Source of the DNA: a virus
DNA length: 42,226 bases
Virus record (IMG/VR): IMGVR_UViG_3300032053_000164
Location: 1 to 42,226 of that record
Direction: 5' to 3' (one strand)
Under the pieces are notes generated by a model. It was given only the letters and a program-made list of their open reading frames with translations. It was not told the DNA's origin and did no database searches. The position numbers and the translations under genes were made by a program. Shown piece after piece: positions 37,964 to 42,226 of this stretch (position 1 is the first letter of the stretch; every line of letters starts with the position of its first letter).

Positions 37964-38815
37964 ATGAAGCTCAAGGTATTCTACAACACAAACCAATCCG
38001 TCAAAGACAACAACAGTTTTAGTCCAAGCGCTGGAAAACCCGCTTTGATTGCAACCGAGTTTGCAAAGAACCCAAATGTAGAGATTGTTTCCCAGTTCCA
38101 GCCACTCAGCCTTGATGAACTCTGTGTAGCACACGACAGAACACACGTTGAAGATGTGCTGAATGGTAGGAAGAACAACGGATTCATGAACACGCTTGAT
38201 TCCGTGGCTAAGAGCCTTCCATGGACCAACGGAAGCTTCTACGCAGCAGCAAAGTATGCTCTAGAGAACAAGACCGTGACAATGAGCCCAACAAGCGGGT
38301 TTCACCATGCGGGATATGATTCTTGCGAAGGTTACTGTACCTTCAATGGACTTGCTACTGCTTGTGTTCTCCTAAAGAAGAATTGTAACGTAGAGCGTAT
38401 TGGAATCATTGACTATGACTGTCACTATGGGAATGGAACGGTTGAGATTATTGGAAAGTTGGGACTCTACTACGTAGAACACCAGACTTTTGGTGAGTAC
38501 GCAACAAGACTAAATGTTGTTGATGGATTCGACAAGTGGCTTGACCGTATGGATGCGCAACTAGAGTACCAGTTTGCTGATTGCAATGTACTTCTATACC
38601 AAGCTGGGGCAGATCCTCATGTAGAAGATCCATTTGGTGGGTTTCTCACAACAGAACAGATGCGCCGCAGAGACGAAACTGTGTTTCGTGTAGCAAAGCG
38701 CTTGGGAATTCCTCTGGTGTGGAACCTTGCTGGCGGATACCAGAAACCAGTAGAGAAAGTTATTCAGCTACACGTTAACACACTCACGGAATGTCTAAAG
38801 GCATATGGAGTATAG
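37964..38815 (+). CDS. Histone-deacetylase-family (arginase-fold) deacetylase
   Basis: A 283-residue protein with an apparently complete class I/II HDAC active site. The catalytic His pair is His114-His115 in SGFHHAGYD. Zinc ligands are Asp152 and His154 in DYDCHYGNGT and Asp217 in AGADP. The transition-state Tyr259 is in LAGGYQ, and DPFGGF (222-227) also fits. Bacterial relatives (AcuC, acetylpolyamine amidohydrolase) remove acetyl groups from proteins, acetoin-pathway enzymes or polyamines. The phage enzyme could deacetylate host or phage proteins, or polyamines that package DNA. A class 2 promoter and GTAGGAGAA ribosome site precede it. Confidence 0.88.
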   Translation: MKLKVFYNTNQSVKDNNSFSPSAGKPALIATEFAKNPNVEIVSQFQPLSLDELCVAHDRTHVEDVLNGRKNNGFMNTLDSVAKSLPWTNGSFYAAAKYALENKTVTMSPTSGFHHAGYDSCEGYCTFNGLATACVLLKKNCNVERIGIIDYDCHYGNGTVEIIGKLGLYYVEHQTFGEYATRLNVVDGFDKWLDRMDAQLEYQFADCNVLLYQAGADPHVEDPFGGFLTTEQMRRRDETVFRVAKRLGIPLVWNLAGGYQKPVEKVIQLHVNTLTECLKAYGV

Positions 38816-38817
38816 CT

Positions 38818-39042
38818 GTGACTAAATCTCGATCAAAGCAACCACTTCTCACCCAAGAACAGATGCAGAAACTTAACACCAAGCGGTTGCTAGCTTATCG
38901 AACATCATTGATTAAGAAGTACCAAGATGGACCTGACTGGGACAACCCAAACCATCCAGCTATCACTAAAGCAAGTCTTTCCTGGCAAGAAACCTACAAA
39001 GACTGCATTGATATCTTAAACACAAGAGAGCATGTGGAGTAA
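38818..39042 (+). CDS. Hypothetical protein
   Basis: A 74-residue basic protein. I start at GTG 38818, with GGAG 8 bases upstream and just after the deacetylase stop. An upstream ATG lies inside the deacetylase gene. It is helical and rich in Lys and Gln, with KLNTKRLLAYRTSLIKKY and a C-terminal helix. Its stop overlaps the next ATG by one base. No family recognised. Confidence 0.6.
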   Translation: MTKSRSKQPLLTQEQMQKLNTKRLLAYRTSLIKKYQDGPDWDNPNHPAITKASLSWQETYKDCIDILNTREHVE

Positions 39043-39407
39043 TGGTAGATTGCAAGTTTAACGTTGGTGACATTGTGTTTGGTAGGATTCCAAGATCCAG
39101 TAAAAACTTTTACGGTGGAATATTCCATCATTTCTTTATTGTAATTCGCGTAGGAGAAACATCAATCTCGGTACGCTCGTACGCGGATGAAGTCTTGGCT
39201 TTGTTTAAAAACCCAAAGACCGAGTGGGAACTTCCTATGTATCCATCGCGTGATGGTAAGTACACTCGTCGAAACAACAACTGGTACGATGATCTTGTTC
39301 CAGCTCAAGAAGAGATTGACAGACGTATGGCTGCTCTCGAAACCCAAAGAACCGAACTCTTGAAGTTCTCAGACACGGTTTACGAGAAACAGAACGCAAA
39401 GGCGTAA
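39042..39407 (+). CDS. Hypothetical protein, VGD-PAQ family copy 1
   Basis: A 121-residue protein, first of five tandem paralogues. All begin with a VGDIVF-like strand and end with a conserved helix; here NVGDIVFGR and LVPAQEEIDRRMAALETQRTE then LLKFSDTVYEKQN. The N-terminal part looks like a small beta barrel and the C-terminal part a coiled-coil-like helix. Function unknown. Confidence 0.7.
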   Translation: MVDCKFNVGDIVFGRIPRSSKNFYGGIFHHFFIVIRVGETSISVRSYADEVLALFKNPKTEWELPMYPSRDGKYTRRNNNWYDDLVPAQEEIDRRMAALETQRTELLKFSDTVYEKQNAKA

Positions 39408-39415
39408 ATACCCCA

Positions 39416-39739
39416 ATGGACGAACCAATGTTTAAGGTCGGAGATGTTGTTTATCGAAGACAAAACAGCTGTTACTATAGAGTAGTTTCGCGACAAACAA
39501 TTAAAGACTACACCGGTTAAGATATACATAGCTATCGGTGTGTTAAGTTCGCTAGAAGCAACCACAAACTGTCAAAGACAGCAAGCCTTCATGAATCATT
39601 TTTTGAGTACTCTTTGGTTTCTGCTCAAGAAGCGCTTGACAAAGACATGGCTGATGTTGAAGAACAACGTATGTTAATTCTTAAACTATCTGATGCTGTT
39701 TACGAACAGCAGAACAAGCAAAGCGACAAAAGTAAATAA
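39416..39739 (+). pseudogene. VGD-PAQ family copy 2, interrupted by one in-frame stop
   Basis: From ATG 39416 a frame of 107 codons reads FKVGDVVYRRQN, reaches a TAA at 39518-39520 (codon 35), and continues in the same frame to SLVSAQEALDKDMADVEEQR and LKLSDAVYEQQNK before the TAA at 39737. Both ends match the neighbouring paralogues, and no other stop or frameshift is present. This is a recent nonsense change, a sequencing error, or a read-through site. Only a 34-residue fragment would be made without read-through. Confidence 0.75.
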
Positions 39740-40062
39740 TGGAACAAGAACAACTGAACGAACTCCAGGTTGGTGATATTGTGTTTAACCAATACCGCGG
39801 AAGAAAAGAGTTCTACAAGATAACAAGTTTAACTGAAGTAACAGATGAATATGGATCTAGCAACATGTACGGACTATTGTTCGCAAACAAGGAAGGTAAA
39901 CTCTACAAAAACTCGGTAACGGAAACTAGGCTATACGACAGATGTGTTCCTGCTCAAGAGTACATTGATGAACAAGTCGCAGCACTGGAACAGAAACGTA
40001 CAGCTTATCTTAAACTATCGGATGCAGTGTTCGAGGCTCAGAACAAGACGTGTTTGGAATAA
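39739..40062 (+). CDS. Hypothetical protein, VGD-PAQ family copy 3
   Basis: A 107-residue paralogue. The N-terminus carries LQVGDIVFNQYRGRKEFYKI and the C-terminus CVPAQEYIDEQVAALEQKRT followed by LKLSDAVFEAQN. It starts on the last base of the interrupted copy (TAATG), so it would depend on translation of the broken gene reaching that point or on independent initiation. Function unknown. Confidence 0.7.
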   Translation: MEQEQLNELQVGDIVFNQYRGRKEFYKITSLTEVTDEYGSSNMYGLLFANKEGKLYKNSVTETRLYDRCVPAQEYIDEQVAALEQKRTAYLKLSDAVFEAQNKTCLE

Positions 40063-40172
40063 ACCTTGACGAAGTTGTAAGAGCAATCAACCGTCTTGCA
40101 GCTGCCATAGAAGAAGCAACGAAAACTTATAGAGAATCCAGAAAGGAAACTAATGGCTCCAGTTCCAAGTGA
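40050..40172 (+). CDS. Possible small helical protein (40 aa)
   Basis: A 40-codon ORF from GTG 40050 to TGA 40170-40172 fills the gap between copies 3 and 4, overlapping each slightly. It encodes one amphipathic helix (LDEVVRAINRLAAAIEEATK then TYRESRK). Regular heptad spacing and gap-filling position suggest it is real, though the ribosome site is weak. Confidence 0.45.
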   Translation: MFGINLDEVVRAINRLAAAIEEATKTYRESRKETNGSSSK

Positions 40173-40506
40173 CAACACCAGCGGTATAGAAGCTGGGATG
40201 ATTGTTAAGCTTCTTCGTTACTCAAAGCAAGACGAAGGAACCTTCTACAAAGTTCTGTCTCTGAGAGAAAACGTCAGAGACTATCAAGGAATTATATACA
40301 CAGAAGCCGAAGTCATTCGGTTTGCAGACAGAGACTTTAAGGTATTCGCCAAACCAACCGTCAGATACTTTGAAAACTGTTCTCGGGTAGTTCCAGCACA
40401 GCAACAGCTTGACCTAGAAATGGAAGCACTAGAAAAGCGAAGAGTTGAGCTGCTTAAGTTTTGCGATGTATGTTACGAAGAACAAAACAAGAACGTTAAA
40501 CCATGA
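40153..40506 (+). CDS. Hypothetical protein, VGD-PAQ family copy 4
   Basis: A 117-residue paralogue with a slightly longer N-terminus (MAPVPSDNTSGIEAGMIVKL) and the family end VVPAQQQLDLEMEALEKRRV plus LLKFCDVCYEEQN. AAAGGAAACTA gives a good ribosome site. Its stop overlaps the next ATG (ATGA). Function unknown. Confidence 0.7.
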   Translation: MAPVPSDNTSGIEAGMIVKLLRYSKQDEGTFYKVLSLRENVRDYQGIIYTEAEVIRFADRDFKVFAKPTVRYFENCSRVVPAQQQLDLEMEALEKRRVELLKFCDVCYEEQNKNVKP

Positions 40507-40847
40507 GATTCGAAGACATTCATGTTGGAATGGTTGTTAGAGAAGTTAGCTGCGATATAAACTTAATCGATTCAGCTACGCTCTATGGCTATTACTTGGT
40601 TACCGCGGTACCGGCAACAATAGTAAAGAATCCAGGCTATAATATTATTACATGCATTGGTTATGCTACCAGCGAAGGAAGAGTGTTTACAAATCCAAAA
40701 GCAAAACGGCGTATTCCAGTAACAAGACTAGTTCCAGCACAAGAATCTATTGACGTAGAGATGGCACAACTGGAAGCCAAGAGGCTTGTTCTTCTAAAGC
40801 TTTCTGATTCTATTTTCAACACACAGAATAGTTTTAAAGATACTTAA
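40503..40847 (+). CDS. Hypothetical protein, VGD-PAQ family copy 5
   Basis: A 114-residue paralogue: IHVGMVVREV at the N-terminus and LVPAQESIDVEMAQLEAKRL then LLKLSDSIFNTQN at the C-terminus. It is the last member of the array and is followed by a 71-base gap without ORF, which has a GGAG site for the next gene. Function unknown. Confidence 0.7.
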   Translation: MRFEDIHVGMVVREVSCDINLIDSATLYGYYLVTAVPATIVKNPGYNIITCIGYATSEGRVFTNPKAKRRIPVTRLVPAQESIDVEMAQLEAKRLVLLKLSDSIFNTQNSFKDT

Positions 40848-40918
40848 ACACATACACACACGAGAAGAGATATCCTGACTTAGTACGCATACCTTTACAC
40901 CTACACCTGGAGTTTACA

Positions 40919-41200
40919 ATGATGACCGTTAACAACGTGCAAGAATTGAAGAAGAAGCTCTCAAACCTAAACATTCGAAAACAGATCGAAATAGGTAAAA
41001 CAGACAGGATAAGGGTACTGGATTACTACGGAAAACAGAAGTATCTATTTTTAATGTCAGCTGCTTATGATACCGAGCGAGTTGACTTTGGTTTCTATCA
41101 CTTCGCTATAACAGAAAAACCTATAGTAGAATCCTCTGGATCTAAAATAAGTTTTCACTACCAGCGCGGCAAAGGCGTGCAGGTTATCAACACTAAATAA
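40919..41200 (+). CDS. Hypothetical protein
   Basis: A 93-residue basic protein with two ATG codons at the start and GGAG 6 bases upstream. An N-terminal helix (VQELKKKLSNLNIRKQIEIG) is followed by a beta-rich domain (YLFLMSAAYDTERVDFGFYH). No family recognised. Confidence 0.6.
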   Translation: MMTVNNVQELKKKLSNLNIRKQIEIGKTDRIRVLDYYGKQKYLFLMSAAYDTERVDFGFYHFAITEKPIVESSGSKISFHYQRGKGVQVINTK

Positions 41201-41206
41201 CCTACA

Positions 41207-41527
41207 TTGACAAAAGTAATATCGTACACCCACAGACTCTATGGAACTCACAGAAACGTTGAGTTTCCAAAAAACGGTGCTCGTGTACACATACACATAA
41301 TGAACGACAGCAACAAGTCTTGCTATCTGCTGTTTGACTCTTGGGCTGCTTCTCCTAGGAGGTTTTCTGTTGAGATAACTCAAAGTCACTTCTACCAGTC
41401 CAACTCAAATGAAGCTTCAGTACCATTCAGTCTCTGGATAGATGAAGCTTCGTTCGGTACCGTGTTCGTAAGAGAATGGCAATCCTTCAGTAAAGTAACC
41501 TACATCAACCCAAATCCAAGATACTAA
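41207..41527 (+). CDS. Hypothetical protein
   Basis: A 106-residue protein starting with TTG. The ribosome site is weak, so the start is uncertain. It is beta-rich and aromatic, with ARVHIHIMNDSNKSCYLLFD and FSLWIDEASFGTVFVREWQS. It could be a small jelly-roll-like fold, but no family is recognised. Confidence 0.6.
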   Translation: MTKVISYTHRLYGTHRNVEFPKNGARVHIHIMNDSNKSCYLLFDSWAASPRRFSVEITQSHFYQSNSNEASVPFSLWIDEASFGTVFVREWQSFSKVTYINPNPRY

Positions 41528-41564
41528 AATACAACTTCGGTCTTAAGCTTAAACTCTATCGCAC

Positions 41565-41792
41565 ATGGACGAACAACAGATCAGAGAAGACCTCAAGGCT
41601 CTAGCAAAGCGAATGGAAGCTGGAGAAGTTCCTTGGTATGAGATAGATGCATTCATTAAAAGAAGCTACTGGTGGATGGATGAAACAATAAAGAAGCATG
41701 CATTTGCATCTCCACCACCGCTGCAAGATAACCCTTGGCTGCCTCCACCACTCGGAGTTCTGAAGATGGCTCAGACTTGCATTACTGGATGA
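41565..41792 (+). CDS. Hypothetical protein
   Basis: A 75-residue protein: an N-terminal helix (QQIREDLKALAKRMEAGEVP), Trp-rich centre (WYEIDAFIKRSYWWMDE) and Pro-rich tail (PPPLQDNPWLPPPLG). Its stop overlaps the ATG of the next gene. Function unknown. Confidence 0.6.
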   Translation: MDEQQIREDLKALAKRMEAGEVPWYEIDAFIKRSYWWMDETIKKHAFASPPPLQDNPWLPPPLGVLKMAQTCITG

Positions 41793-42043
41793 AAGAAAAC
41801 GCAATGAAAAAATATAAATCTAACAAAACCAAAACTTCCTTTGACCCAATTCCTGGAATGAAGTTCGACGACTTAGAAGTTGACGAGAAGTTTATTTGCA
41901 ATGACACCAAGTACATTGTAAATTCCAAAGAAATTGGAACTGTGCCATCACCAAGCGGTGATATAGAAGTCGGAATCCTAGAGGTAACAAACATTCGTTT
42001 AAACGAAGTGACAAGATTCTATTTTATGAAAGAGGACATGTGA
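41789..42043 (+). CDS. Hypothetical protein
   Basis: An 84-residue protein. I choose ATG 41789, which overlaps the preceding TGA. A longer frame from 41735 would run inside the previous gene. Basic N-terminus (KKYKSNKTKT), then FDPIPGMKFDDLEVDEKFIC and beta strands. The next, partial gene has a comparable layout (FESFSVGEKIKYQGKIYQV), so the two may be distant paralogues. Function unknown. Confidence 0.6.
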   Translation: MKENAMKKYKSNKTKTSFDPIPGMKFDDLEVDEKFICNDTKYIVNSKEIGTVPSPSGDIEVGILEVTNIRLNEVTRFYFMKEDM

Positions 42044-42226
42044 AAAAGTTTAACACTCCAGAAGACTTTCTTTTCGAATCATTCTCTGTTGGAGAGAAGA
42101 TCAAGTACCAAGGCAAGATATACCAAGTAAAACGTTATACGAGAGAAAACTTAGTTTCTGAGTTGACATTAGACAACCCAGATGGTACAGAAACAATAAC
42201 TCTGAAAGTTGGAGAACCTTCAACTT
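42040..42226 (+). CDS. Hypothetical protein, partial (C-terminus outside window)
   Basis: A frame from a GTG overlapping the preceding stop (GTGA) runs off the right edge with 62 codons visible. It reads KKFNTPEDFLFESFSVGEKI, then a YQGKIYQVKRY strand pair and an acidic DNPDGTETITLKV. Its layout resembles the gene before it. Function unknown. Confidence 0.6.
   Translation, partial: MKKFNTPEDFLFESFSVGEKIKYQGKIYQVKRYTRENLVSELTLDNPDGTETITLKVGEPST

Noticed and set aside
1-42226. CRISPR array, IS element or prophage attachment site
   Set aside because: No regularly spaced direct repeats, transposase gene with terminal inverted repeats, integrase or tRNA-end duplication was seen by eye.

Overview
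The window looks like part of a large tailed double-stranded DNA phage genome, probably a jumbo or otherwise large myovirus-like phage. It carries a replication and nucleotide module (family A DNA polymerase, gp32-like SSB, RecA/UvsX-like recombinase, dUTPase, FEN-type exonuclease, DnaB-like helicase, class II ribonucleotide reductase, ThyA), a very large putative tail/baseplate protein, HNH genes, and dozens of small tightly packed ORFs with ATGA, GTGA or TTGA stop/start overlaps. No rRNA, tRNA or chromosomal housekeeping operon is visible. The host cannot be named from the sequence. A lipobox on the encoded protease suggests a bacterial host with a lipoprotein pathway, and the class II reductase implies that B12 is available.

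Layout. Positions 1-1759 are on the minus strand: a partial unknown gene, a SLOG/DUF1273 protein, a 30-residue membrane peptide and an unknown protein with a proline/threonine-rich linker. From 1783 almost everything is on the plus strand. 1783-5952 holds a small helical protein, a peptide deformylase and a 1063-residue putative baseplate protein. 5982-17392 is the replication/dNTP operon, ending in nrdJ interrupted by a 351-residue intein. 17393-17916 is non-coding and holds a promoter-ncRNA-terminator unit, an AT-rich stretch with a consensus DnaA box, and a long hairpin. 17917-20389 contains small zinc-binding and unknown proteins and a kinase-fold protein. 20453-23271 has a lipoprotein-type trypsin-like protease and two possible virion proteins. 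23347-28614 has unknown genes, a HAD phosphatase and thyA. 29003-33062 is a run of small genes including a LexA/signal-peptidase-fold protein. 33152-37488 has a SWIM-SNF2 ATPase, an EF-Ts homologue and a PyrE-like enzyme. 37964-42226 has an HDAC-like deacetylase and a five-copy paralogue array with one copy broken by a stop codon.

Regulation as read from the sequence. Three promoter classes recur. (1) TAGACA-N17-TATAAT/TATACT precedes ssb and the ncRNA. (2) TAATAT[C/G]TTGAT[A/T]-N17-T[A/T]ACCT occurs three times, before the gene groups starting at 29003, 33152 and 37964. (3) TA[A/T][C/T]TA-N6-ATG lies directly against the start codons of deformylase, the large structural gene and the genes at 21241 and 21943. 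None of these four has a Shine-Dalgarno sequence, which suggests leaderless late mRNAs. Two antisense HNH genes sit just behind class 2 promoters.

How the genes work together. The polymerase fragment and separate FEN nuclease together resemble a split Pol I. With SSB, recombinase and helicase they form a near-complete fork (no primase is seen here). NrdJ, dUTPase, ThyA and PyrE feed it with nucleotides. Deformylase and EF-Ts act on translation. The deacetylase, kinase-fold protein and secreted protease are candidate host-modifying functions.
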